NCBI GenBank assembly: GCA_938006335.1 | Contig: CALLMF010000031.1 | Coordinates: forward strand, 115,835 to 179,834 | Source of the DNA: an uncultured Granulosicoccaceae bacterium | Lineage (GTDB): Bacteria; Pseudomonadota; Gammaproteobacteria; Granulosicoccales; Granulosicoccaceae | Direction of reading: 5' to 3' | Length of the DNA stretch: 64,000 nt | Shown: positions 9,363 to 18,567 of the stretch, piece by piece | How the letters are laid out: each line of letters begins with the position of its first letter | Numbering within the stretch: the stretch's first letter is position 1 | Translations under genes and position numbers: made by a program | Notes under the pieces: model-generated | Databases searched by the model: none | Told to the model about the DNA's origin: nothing | The model's input: the letters and a program-made list of their open reading frames with translations, nothing else

Positions 9363-10574
9363 TCAGATCCGACGGAGTACCAGAGACGCGTTGGTTCCGC
9401 CAAACCCGAAGCTGTTGGACATGACGGTGTCGAGCGTGACGTTGTCGCGTCGTTCGGTGACAACGGGGAAGCCGTTGGCGGTCTCGTCCAATTGCTCGAT
9501 ATTGGCGGATGCAGCAATGAAACCGGCCTCCTGCATCAACAAGGAGTAGATGGCTTCTTGCACCCCGGCAGCACCGAGACTGTGCCCTGTCAGGGACTTG
9601 GTGGATGCGATGGGCGGCACGCCATCTGGAAAGGCCCGCCCCACAGCTTGCAGTTCGGTCACATCGCCGGCAGGCGTGCTGGTGCCATGAGCATTGATAT
9701 AGTCGATCGGAGCGTCGAGCCCCTGCATGGCCATCTGCATGCATCGTGTCGCACCTTCACCGGACGGCGCGACCATGTCATGCCCGTCGGATGTAGCGCC
9801 GTAGCCCACCACCTCAGCGTAGATATGCGCACCACGTGCCTTGGCGGCTTCGAGCTCCTCGACCACCACCATGCCGCCACCGCCGGCAATGACAAAGCCG
9901 TCGCGATTCGCGTCGTAGGTCCGGGATGATCTTTCCGGCGTATCGTTGTATTGAGTGGACAGGGCGCCCATCGCGTCAAACAGGCACGACAATGTCCAGT
10001 GCTCCTCTTCCCCACCGCCAGCGAAAACGCGATCCTGCTTGCCGAGCTGGATGAGTTCCAGCGCATTACCAATGCAATGCGCACTGGTCGAGCATGCCGA
10101 GGCGATCGAATAGTTGACGCCCTTGATCTTGAACGGCGTTGCCAGGCACGCCGATACGGTACTCGCCATGGTCGAGGTGACACGATATGGCCCGACGCGC
10201 CGAATGCCCTTGGCACGAAGGATGTCCGCCGCCTCGACCTGGTTCATGGTGGAGCCACCGCCCGAGCCCGCGATGACACCGGTACGCTCGTTGGAGACCT
10301 CGTGCTCCTCGAGCCCGGCATCCTCGATGCAACGCTGCATGGCGAGGTAGGCATACGCTGCCGCATCTCCCATGAATCGCAACTGCTTGCGGTCAATCGA
10401 CTCCTTGAAATCGATCACTGGCCGCGCAGCAACGTGGCTGCGCATGCCGACCTCAGCATATTCCTCGCGCCGAGTAATCCCCGACTTGCCGCTCTTCAGG
10501 GCCTCGGTCACCGACGCCTTGTCGTTGCCCAGACAGGAAACGATGCCGATGCCGGTAATGACTGCTCGTCGCAT
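9363..10574 (-). CDS. fabB: 3-oxoacyl-ACP synthase I
   Basis: Condenses malonyl-ACP with growing acyl chains and is needed to elongate the cis-unsaturated intermediate made by FabA. The 403-residue protein has the Cys-His-His catalytic set: the nucleophile in [15 protein letters not shown] near residue 165, [11 protein letters not shown], and [12 protein letters not shown]. The C-terminus [14 protein letters not shown] is typical. It lies 21 bases downstream of fabA in the usual fabA-fabB operon. Confidence 0.97.
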   Translation of the reverse strand: MRRAVITGIGIVSCLGNDKASVTEALKSGKSGITRREEYAEVGMRSHVAARPVIDFKESIDRKQLRFMGDAAAYAYLAMQRCIEDAGLEEHEVSNERTGVIAGSGGGSTMNQVEAADILRAKGIRRVGPYRVTSTMASTVSACLATPFKIKGVNYSIASACSTSAHCIGNALELIQLGKQDRVFAGGGEEEHWTLSCLFDAMGALSTQYNDTPERSSRTYDANRDGFVIAGGGGMVVVEELEAAKARGAHIYAEVVGYGATSDGHDMVAPSGEGATRCMQMAMQGLDAPIDYINAHGTSTPAGDVTELQAVGRAFPDGVPPIASTKSLTGHSLGAAGVQEAIYSLLMQEAGFIAASANIEQLDETANGFPVVTERRDNVTLDTVMSNSFGFGGTNASLVLRRI

Positions 10575-10595
10575 GACTTGGATAGGTTGTCGGTA

Positions 10596-11141
10596 CTAGA
10601 AAGTGTCGGTAGACGTGAACAGGCCCACTCGCAGGTCCTTGGCCACGTAGATCTCCTTACCGTCGACCTCGACGCTGCCGTCGGCAATGCCCATGACCAG
10701 GCGCCGCTCAATCAGCCGACGAATATCGAGGCGGTAGGTAACAAGCGATGCGTCCGGCAGCACTTGCCCACTGAACTTGACCTCACCTGAACCGAGCGCA
10801 CGCCCCCGGCCCGCATTACCCTTCCAGGCGAGAAAAAAGCCGACCAGTTGCCACAAGGCATCCAGCCCGAGGCACCCCGGCATTACCGGATCCGACTCGA
10901 AGTGACAGTCGAAGAACCACAGGTCAGGCCTGATGTCGAGCTCGGCGACGATCTCACCCTTGCCGTGACTACCGCCATCCGCATTGATGGTGGTGATGCG
11001 ATCGAACATGAGCATGTTCGGAAGCGGCAACCGCGCGTTGCCTTCACCAAAGAGAGTGCCGTGACCGCTTTCCAGCAGCTCATCGCGTCCGAAGGAGTTG
11101 CGCTCACGCAACGACGCCGGAGGCGGGACAGGCGTATCCAC
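10596..11141 (-). CDS. fabA: 3-hydroxydecanoyl-ACP dehydratase/isomerase
   Basis: Dehydrates 3-hydroxydecanoyl-ACP and isomerises the product to cis-3-decenoyl-ACP, the entry point to unsaturated fatty acids. The active-site stretch [20 protein letters not shown] carries the catalytic His and Asp. At 181 residues it is slightly longer than the E. coli enzyme, with a Pro-rich N-terminus. The start is GTG and shares one base with the TAG stop of the DUF4197 gene, so the genes are probably co-transcribed. Confidence 0.97.
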   Translation of the reverse strand: MDTPVPPPASLRERNSFGRDELLESGHGTLFGEGNARLPLPNMLMFDRITTINADGGSHGKGEIVAELDIRPDLWFFDCHFESDPVMPGCLGLDALWQLVGFFLAWKGNAGRGRALGSGEVKFSGQVLPDASLVTYRLDIRRLIERRLVMGIADGSVEVDGKEIYVAKDLRVGLFTSTDTF

Positions 11142-11890
11142 TAGCTTCCGAACACGCGCTGAAGGATTTCCGAGGTGCGTTCGAGCGGATTGTCGCGAAT
11201 GGCTTTTTCTTCATCTGCGAGGTAGCTGAAGATGCCGTCTTTCGCTTTCTCGGTGACGTAGCCGGTCAGGTCCGTATCGATTTGCGGGGCCAGCGGCACC
11301 GCATTGACCTTGGCGACGAGCGTGTTGAAGCTGGCCACGGCACCGACGTCAGCGAGGGCCCCATCAACAATCGGTGACATCTCGCTAGTCAGCGAGTCAC
11401 CCGTTTGCTTCTCGAAGTAACGCGTGGCCGCATCATCCGGTCCACTGAGGATGCCGCGAGCATCAGCAATGCTCATGTTGTCGATGGCTCCGATGAACAA
11501 GGCCTGCGCCTTGGGAGTGGCCTGCTCTGCCGCCTCGTTGAGACGCAGCTCGAGATCATCGAAGTAGGATCCGAGCCCAACCTTGCGGCCAAAGTCCGCT
11601 GCCTTGGTTAGGGAATCCGGCAGCGGTATGTACGCGATCGGGTCGTCGCTGAACCCGCCTGGCTTGCCAAGCTGACCCACCACTGCCCTTGAGCCCTTGG
11701 CGAGCGCTTCCTTCAGGCCGCTGACGATCTCGGTTGACGACAGGACGCCCGCAGACGAGCTGGTGCCACCGCCCAACACTCCCGCGACATCACTGACGCT
11801 GACGCCACTGCTCGCACAAGACGAGATCAGCGTGGCGCCGAGCAGGACGACGGGCAGCTGGCGCAGCCGGCGTGTGTTGGGTGCTTGCAT
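11141..11890 (-). CDS. DUF4197 family lipoprotein
   Basis: A 249-residue protein with a lipoprotein signal ([18 protein letters not shown], Cys near residue 24), so it is probably an outer- or inner-membrane lipoprotein. The body ([25 protein letters not shown], then mostly helical sequence ending [14 protein letters not shown]) matches the DUF4197 pattern. The ATG at 11890 was chosen because it gives the signal peptide directly. The longer frame upstream overlaps bioY out of frame. Function unknown. It sits between bioY and fabA in a tight minus-strand run. Confidence 0.82.
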   Translation of the reverse strand: MQAPNTRRLRQLPVVLLGATLISSCASSGVSVSDVAGVLGGGTSSSAGVLSSTEIVSGLKEALAKGSRAVVGQLGKPGGFSDDPIAYIPLPDSLTKAADFGRKVGLGSYFDDLELRLNEAAEQATPKAQALFIGAIDNMSIADARGILSGPDDAATRYFEKQTGDSLTSEMSPIVDGALADVGAVASFNTLVAKVNAVPLAPQIDTDLTGYVTEKAKDGIFSYLADEEKAIRDNPLERTSEILQRVFGS

Positions 11891-11895
11891 GAGGT

Positions 11896-12504
11896 CTATC
11901 GTTTTCCGAGCAGTCGCCATAGGGTAGGCAACAATGCGGCGGCGATGACAACTTTCGCAAGGTCTCCGAGTACGAAGGGGTACAAGCCCCACTCGAGAAT
12001 GGGCTTGTCCCAGCCCAGCACCATGCCGAGCCAGGCGAGCCCGAGAGCGTAGAGCACGACCGTACCGATCAACATGGCACCCACGGTGCCCACGACGCTG
12101 CGATCCCAGCGACGCTCGGCCAACCAGCCGACAACGAAGGCAGCAGCCACAAAGCCTGCGAGGTATCCCCCGGTGGGGCCGACCATGTAAGCGAGGCCGA
12201 TGCCTTTTTCCGGCGTGCCGGCAAAGACCGGCAGACCGAAGGCCCCGACAACCAGGTAGGTCGCAACGGTTGCAGCTGCCATGCGTGCCCCGAGTACCAG
12301 GCCAAGACTCATCACCACCAGGGATTGCAAGGTGACAGGTACCGGCCAGAACGGGATCTCGAACTTGGCTGACAGTGTCAGCAGCACCGTCCCGACGATG
12401 GCAACCAGGCCAATCCGTATCCATTCCACCTGACCGGCGCGGCTCGGCAGCACGGTCTCGAACAGGGTGGCGTTGCCGCCCGGGGAGTTGACAGATGAAT
12501 TCAT
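11896..12504 (-). CDS. bioY: Biotin transporter BioY (S component)
   Basis: A 202-residue protein with about six membrane helices. Family features are PFWPVPVTLQSLVVMSLGLVLG, then MVGPTGGYLAGFVAAAFVVGWLAE and EWGLYPFVLGDLAKVVIAA. BioY is the substrate-binding component of the biotin ECF transporter. No bioM/bioN partner is nearby, so it may work alone or with a shared energy module. Biotin import fits the adjacent biotin-dependent lipid synthesis genes. The start at MNSSVNSPGG is chosen over a frame 17 codons longer. Confidence 0.93.
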   Translation of the reverse strand: MNSSVNSPGGNATLFETVLPSRAGQVEWIRIGLVAIVGTVLLTLSAKFEIPFWPVPVTLQSLVVMSLGLVLGARMAAATVATYLVVGAFGLPVFAGTPEKGIGLAYMVGPTGGYLAGFVAAAFVVGWLAERRWDRSVVGTVGAMLIGTVVLYALGLAWLGMVLGWDKPILEWGLYPFVLGDLAKVVIAAALLPTLWRLLGKR

Positions 12505-12586
12505 TGAGTCTCCGACGCGAACAAGGGCGTTCGCCACACGGCCCGATTGTAGCAAACGGGCGGCTCCCGGCCGATCAGGCGCAGGA

Positions 12587-13363
12587 TCAAAGAGAAGCTA
12601 TCCAGACGAGCACTGCCGGCACGGCGCTCCAGATACCGACGACGGAGACCACACACAGCCCGGCACCGATAGCCCGGTGCACCGACCGGCGCCCACCGGC
12701 AAGGATGCGCTTGTGCATCTTGAGTCCCAGGACATGACCTGTGGCCGCAAATGGCAAGGTGGCCAACGCAAGCGGCCACTGGAAACTGATACCGGCCAGC
12801 GCAAAGGTACTCAGCTTGACCAGCACCAGCACGATCCACAATACGAACAAGGTATCGCGCAAGCGCTCGGGCGCGAGTCCGCGCGCCGCGACCGCCGCGA
12901 TCAACGGCGCGCCGGTCAGCGATACGCCACTGGCGTAGCCTCCAATGCCAAGTAGCAGCACGTCGGACACGGTCGAGCGGCTTTGTACCAGACGATCGAG
13001 CACATACAAGACCCCATAAGCCAAGGTGGTCGCGTACACGAACATGGACAGCACGGGCCCGGGCAGATTGAGCAACCCGAACAAGCCTGCTGCCACCGGG
13101 ATCACCAGCCACGTGCACAAACGCAACAGATAGCCCCAATCGACAAGATGGAGTCGCGTGGCAAGATTCAGCGAGGAGAACAGCAGCAGCTGCAAGGCGA
13201 CGGCTGGAACAAACAGGATCGGATCATCGATCACCAGCAACATCATGGGCAGAGCAAGCGCGGCGCCGCCAAAACCGAGACCGGACCGGACGAATCCGCT
13301 CCAGCAGAACAGCACGGCAATCAACGCATACTGCCACCACGGTAGCGAGGACCACACCGACAT
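12587..13363 (-). CDS. TSUP (TauE/SafE) family membrane exporter
   Basis: A 258-residue protein with about eight hydrophobic segments. The GxGGA-type start of a TSUP repeat (RSGLGFGGAALALPMMLL) lies near residue 26, and the second-half repeat is ASGVSLTGAPLIAAVAARGL. Family members export sulfite, sulfoacetate or related anions. The substrate here cannot be read from the sequence. It stands alone on the minus strand, upstream of bioY. Confidence 0.85.
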   Translation of the reverse strand: MSVWSSLPWWQYALIAVLFCWSGFVRSGLGFGGAALALPMMLLVIDDPILFVPAVALQLLLFSSLNLATRLHLVDWGYLLRLCTWLVIPVAAGLFGLLNLPGPVLSMFVYATTLAYGVLYVLDRLVQSRSTVSDVLLLGIGGYASGVSLTGAPLIAAVAARGLAPERLRDTLFVLWIVLVLVKLSTFALAGISFQWPLALATLPFAATGHVLGLKMHKRILAGGRRSVHRAIGAGLCVVSVVGIWSAVPAVLVWIASL

Positions 13364-13440
13364 CTGGTTTTATCTGCCTCGAATACTCGCGGGCAGCGAG
13401 TATATGACAGTGAATGTGCGCTGAAGACTCAGCGCAGGCG

Positions 13441-15552
13441 TCAGGCGCGCTTGACAGGCCTGGCCGGGAGCTCCAGCACGTTGTTGGCGCCGGCGTCCTC
13501 GGAGTCACCGTCTACACCGATGATGCCGTGCGGCCAACGCTGTAGCCAGTCGACGTATTGCTCGAACGCCATCGGCTTGGATATGTAGTAGCCCTGGGCA
13601 ATATCACAGCCCTGCGTCTTGAGGAACTGCAACTGGTCCTCGTCCTCGACACCCTCGGCCACCACCTTCATATTGAAGTGCTTGCCAAGACCCAGCACCG
13701 CTTCAACGATCGCGACATCGTCGTTGTCGCTGGAGATGTCGGTAATGAAGGCTCTGTCGATCTTGAGTGTGTCAACAGGGAAACGCTTGAGGTAGGCAAG
13801 TGAAGAATAGCCCGTGCCGAAGTCGTCGATGGCCAGCCGCATGCCAAAGCGTGACAACTCATGCAGCGACTTGATCACCTCTTCGGGATCGTGCATCACC
13901 GCACTCTCGGTGATTTCGAGTTCGAGAAAGGACGGTGCAAGCGACATGTCTTCCAGCGCTCGGCTCACCATCGGCAGCAGGTTGCCGTCGGTAAACTGAA
14001 CCGCTGATATGTTCACAGCAACATTGAGACCCTCATAACCCATGCGCTGTAGTTCATGGGTCTGCTTGCAGGCCGTACGCAGTATCCACTCACCCAGCTC
14101 GATGATCAGACCGGCCTCTTCTGCTACCGGCACGAAGATTTCCGGAGAAATGAACCCATTGACCGGATGACGCCATCGCACCAGCGCCTCTGAACCGGTC
14201 ACCTGACGTGTGTGGATGTTGACCTTGGGCTGGTACCAGACCTCGAATTGTTCTTCAGCCATCGCGATCTTCAGATCCTGCTCGAGGCGAATCCGTGCGG
14301 TCAAACGGCTGCGCATTGAGTCATTGAACAGTTGCACCTGGTTCTTGCCATTGCTCTTGGCTTCCTGCAAGGCCACCGCGGCATTGTTCACGATCTCCTC
14401 GCCGAGAAGCTCTTCGTCCTGGCTTGCGTGTACATCTGCCGGGAAACAACTGATGCCCACCGACACCGCAATCTTGAGCGTAAAGCCGCGGTACTCGTAC
14501 GGTGCACTGGCTACCGCCGACAGTCGCTCTGCTATGCCAAACGCCGCTTCACGATCAGGGACGTCTTTCTGGATCACGACGAACTCATCACCATCGAGCC
14601 GCGCCACCAGATCAATATCGCGCATCATGGTCTTCAGCCGGTTACCGACTTCGGCAACCATCTTGTCACCGATGAGGTGCCCATACTGATCGTTGAAAAA
14701 CTTGAAGTTGTCGAGATCAACCAGAAAGACCGCAAACTTCAGGTTTTCAGCGACCGCGTTGCGCACAGTGGACTTCAGCGTGTCCTCAAACATCAGCCGG
14801 TTCGGCAGATGCGTCAAGGGATCATGGTGCGCTGCAAACTCCAGATACTGCTGTTTGACCTTGACCTGACGCGCAGATTTCTTCTGGGCGTCGATCAGCT
14901 GATTGAACTCATTGGCCAAGGGGTCGAGATCGCGTGTCGTCGCGAACTCGACGGCAGACGGCACGCTACCTCCGGAGGCTTCTCTGTTTCCACGAAGCTC
15001 GGTAACCAAGCGGGCGATAGGTGTCAGAAACTGGCGTACCACAGTAAGCAGCGCGGCAACCGCGCCGATGCAACCGACCAGAAAAGCGAGAACGATGACC
15101 GCCATCGTTTCGAGCCACGCCGTTGTGCGTGCCTTGCTGAGATCGAGCCACCCCGTCGCGACGATGGGGAACTCGATGGTGTTCAATCGCAGGCTGACGG
15201 ATCTGCCGGGAGCATCGCCTTCGGTCGGTCGCAGGCTGCCACCATGGTCACGGCTGTCCGCCTCGAGTATCACGCTGCCATCGGCAGTCGTGAGCACGAT
15301 GCTGCGCAAGGCCTCATTGATCAAGGCCTCCGGTGCCGCACTGGCAGTGACCGGACCAGCATAGCGAAGTGCGGTTTCCAGCCGCGCAGCTTCTGCCGCC
15401 TCCGCCGCGTTGCCTGCAGCCACGTAACGGCCGTAGATGCCAGGCAGGAAAACAGCCAACTGGACCGCAAAGAGAATCGCCCACACAAACAACGCAACCG
15501 CCTTGGCGGTCTGCGACAGATACAACGTCCGTATTGTGAGATCAGATGGCAC
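13441..15552 (-). CDS. Membrane-bound GGDEF/EAL cyclic-di-GMP signalling protein
   Basis: A ~703-residue inner-membrane protein. A first membrane helix (VALFVWAILFAVQLAVFL) and a second near residue 175 (MAVIVLAFLVGCIGAVAALL) flank a periplasmic sensor, followed by a HAMP-like linker, GGDEF and EAL. The GGDEF signature is RLDGDEF, with the first Gly replaced by Asp, so cyclase activity is doubtful. The EAL domain keeps EALVRW, LEITES, DDFGTGYSS and VVAEGVED and should be an active phosphodiesterase. The GTG at 15552 was chosen because the longer frame runs through the groEL terminator. Confidence 0.92.
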   Translation of the reverse strand: MPSDLTIRTLYLSQTAKAVALFVWAILFAVQLAVFLPGIYGRYVAAGNAAEAAEAARLETALRYAGPVTASAAPEALINEALRSIVLTTADGSVILEADSRDHGGSLRPTEGDAPGRSVSLRLNTIEFPIVATGWLDLSKARTTAWLETMAVIVLAFLVGCIGAVAALLTVVRQFLTPIARLVTELRGNREASGGSVPSAVEFATTRDLDPLANEFNQLIDAQKKSARQVKVKQQYLEFAAHHDPLTHLPNRLMFEDTLKSTVRNAVAENLKFAVFLVDLDNFKFFNDQYGHLIGDKMVAEVGNRLKTMMRDIDLVARLDGDEFVVIQKDVPDREAAFGIAERLSAVASAPYEYRGFTLKIAVSVGISCFPADVHASQDEELLGEEIVNNAAVALQEAKSNGKNQVQLFNDSMRSRLTARIRLEQDLKIAMAEEQFEVWYQPKVNIHTRQVTGSEALVRWRHPVNGFISPEIFVPVAEEAGLIIELGEWILRTACKQTHELQRMGYEGLNVAVNISAVQFTDGNLLPMVSRALEDMSLAPSFLELEITESAVMHDPEEVIKSLHELSRFGMRLAIDDFGTGYSSLAYLKRFPVDTLKIDRAFITDISSDNDDVAIVEAVLGLGKHFNMKVVAEGVEDEDQLQFLKTQGCDIAQGYYISKPMAFEQYVDWLQRWPHGIIGVDGDSEDAGANNVLELPARPVKRA

Positions 15553-15648
15553 GCATTGCTTCCATGGACAGCCCGGGCGCTCGGTAGCGACATTCCGGTA
15601 GCAGTGGTATCGGCGAATCCCGGCTGCGCTGAAGTTACAAACCAGAAC

Positions 15649-15676
15649 AAAAAAAACCCCCGCAGGGCGGGGGTTT
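15649..15676 (-). terminator. Rho-independent terminator of groESL
   Basis: Read on the minus strand, AAACCCCCGC and GCGGGGGTTT form a perfect 10-bp stem with a 3-base loop, followed by a run of T (8 A on the plus strand). It lies about 65 bases beyond the groEL stop and upstream of the GGDEF/EAL gene, separating the two units. Confidence 0.93.
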
Positions 15677-15740
15677 CTTGAAGCAAGCATCCTGCCGGGC
15701 GTGCTGAGCCCGCCCGACAGGTAAAACGATGTGAATTACA

Positions 15741-17393
<1,653 letters not shown>

Positions 17394-17480
17394 TTACTCT
17401 ATGAAACGTGTGATTGGGGAGTGATGCAGCGCGCGTTCGCAGCAATGGCCACGAATCGCAGGCGCAATGGGGGACGTTGC

Positions 17481-17768
17481 TTACTCGAACACACCCATGA
17501 TGTCGTCCTCGCGCATCACGAGAACCTCTTCGCCGTCGATCTTGATCTCGGTGCCGGCATACTTGCCGAACAGGACCTGGTCTCCGGCCTTGACGTCGAG
17601 CGGGCGAACGTCACCGTTCTCGGCGATCTTGCCCTTGCCCACGGAAATCACCTCACCACGAACCGGCTTTTCGGTCGCGGAATCAGGGATAACGATGCCG
17701 CCAGCGCTGGTGCGCTCTTCTTCCATGCGCTTGACGACCACTCGGTCATGCAATGGGCGAATGTTCAT
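17481..17768 (-). CDS. groES: Co-chaperonin GroES (10 kDa)
   Basis: The heptameric lid of GroEL. The 95-residue protein begins [16 protein letters not shown], has the mobile loop [19 protein letters not shown], and ends with [22 protein letters not shown]. It is the first gene of the groESL operon, behind a promoter overlapped by a CIRCE operator. Confidence 0.99.
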   Translation of the reverse strand: MNIRPLHDRVVVKRMEEERTSAGGIVIPDSATEKPVRGEVISVGKGKIAENGDVRPLDVKAGDQVLFGKYAGTEIKIDGEEVLVMREDDIMGVFE

Positions 17769-17872
17769 ACTGGTACGTCTCCGAAACGAAAGTTTGACAA
17801 AGGATTAGGGTGAATCTGGTTGCCGGGCGGGGTCGCGCCTCGCTGCGGCACTCCACAGGGAAGAGCGCGTTG

Positions 17873-17899
17873 CTAGCACTCACTTCCTGAGAGTGCTAA
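17873..17899 (-). promoter_or_regulatory. CIRCE operator (HrcA binding site) upstream of groES
   Basis: An inverted repeat CTAGCACTC-N9-GAGTGCTAA, matching the CIRCE consensus TTAGCACTC-N9-GAGTGCTAA in 17 of 18 positions. It lies about 105 bases before the groES start and overlaps the end of a candidate -10 element. That is the right place for HrcA to block transcription at normal temperature. Confidence 0.95.
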
Positions 17900-17926
17900 T
17901 TGTAAAGATACCCATCGCGATTACAA
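17899..17926 (-). promoter_or_regulatory. Candidate sigma-70 type promoter of groESL
   Basis: On the minus strand, TTGTAA (-35), a 16-base spacer and TACAAT (-10) stand directly upstream of, and just overlapping, the CIRCE repeat. The start point would fall inside the operator, a typical HrcA-controlled arrangement. No convincing sigma-32 element was seen. Confidence 0.55.
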
Positions 17927-17938
17927 GGGGGCGCGTGC

Positions 17939-18439
17939 TCAACTCTCCCGATCGACCTCTTTCCACTCGCCGTCGATGACATCGCCAGACCCCCGGCCCG
18001 AGCGGGTGTCCGAGCGTGGATCCCCACCCGGACGGGGCCCGGGACCTGCGCCCATGGTGAAGCCACCGCCTCCCTGCCCCAGCGTCGCGACCGAAACACG
18101 CCTACTGATGAATCTGGCCAGCCACCGCCGGCTCGGCGGGATCAGGCAGGCAAATCCGAAGGCATCCGTCATGAACCCGGGAGTCAGCAGCAGTACACCG
18201 CCGACCAGCAGGATCAGCCCCTCGACCAGCTCATCGGCCGGCAGCTCCCCCGCATCGAGCCGGTTACGGGCCCGATTCATGGTGCTGAGGCCCTGACGAC
18301 GCAGCAGCCAGGTGCCGAGGGCTGCCGTGGCAATGACTATGATCAGCGTAGGGACAAGACCAATGAATCCACCGACCTGGACGAACAAGGCGATTTCGGC
18401 AACGGGGACCAGCACGAACAACAGGAAGAGAATCGGCAT
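17939..18439 (-). CDS. fxsA: FxsA family cytoplasmic-membrane protein
   Basis: A 166-residue membrane protein with FxsA features: MPILFLLFVLVPVAEIALFVQVGG at the N-terminus begins the first helix, then LLRRQGLSTMNRAR, a helical pair with GGVLLLTPGFMTDAFGF, and a Gly/Arg-rich hydrophilic tail. The ATG at 18439 was preferred because upstream residues are not membrane-like. In E. coli FxsA relieves phage exclusion by the F plasmid PifA protein. Its normal role is unclear. It lies upstream of groESL in the same direction and is divergent from dsbD. Confidence 0.87.
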   Translation of the reverse strand: MPILFLLFVLVPVAEIALFVQVGGFIGLVPTLIIVIATAALGTWLLRRQGLSTMNRARNRLDAGELPADELVEGLILLVGGVLLLTPGFMTDAFGFACLIPPSRRWLARFISRRVSVATLGQGGGGFTMGAGPGPRPGGDPRSDTRSGRGSGDVIDGEWKEVDRES

Positions 18440-18567
18440 GCGCTGTGAAAGGAGTTCTGAAAGCCCGAAGTCGCTGCTGAGCCGCGCGGAACATATCGTC
18501 TGTGTCGCGGTCAGAGCGGCCGTCCACACTACACGGATGTAAGTTGCCGGGCACCCGGACCGCAAAC

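Noticed and set aside
14332..15681. 449-codon plus-strand open frame opposite the GGDEF/EAL gene
   Set aside because: Composition is typical of an antisense frame in GC-rich DNA, and it runs through the groESL terminator.
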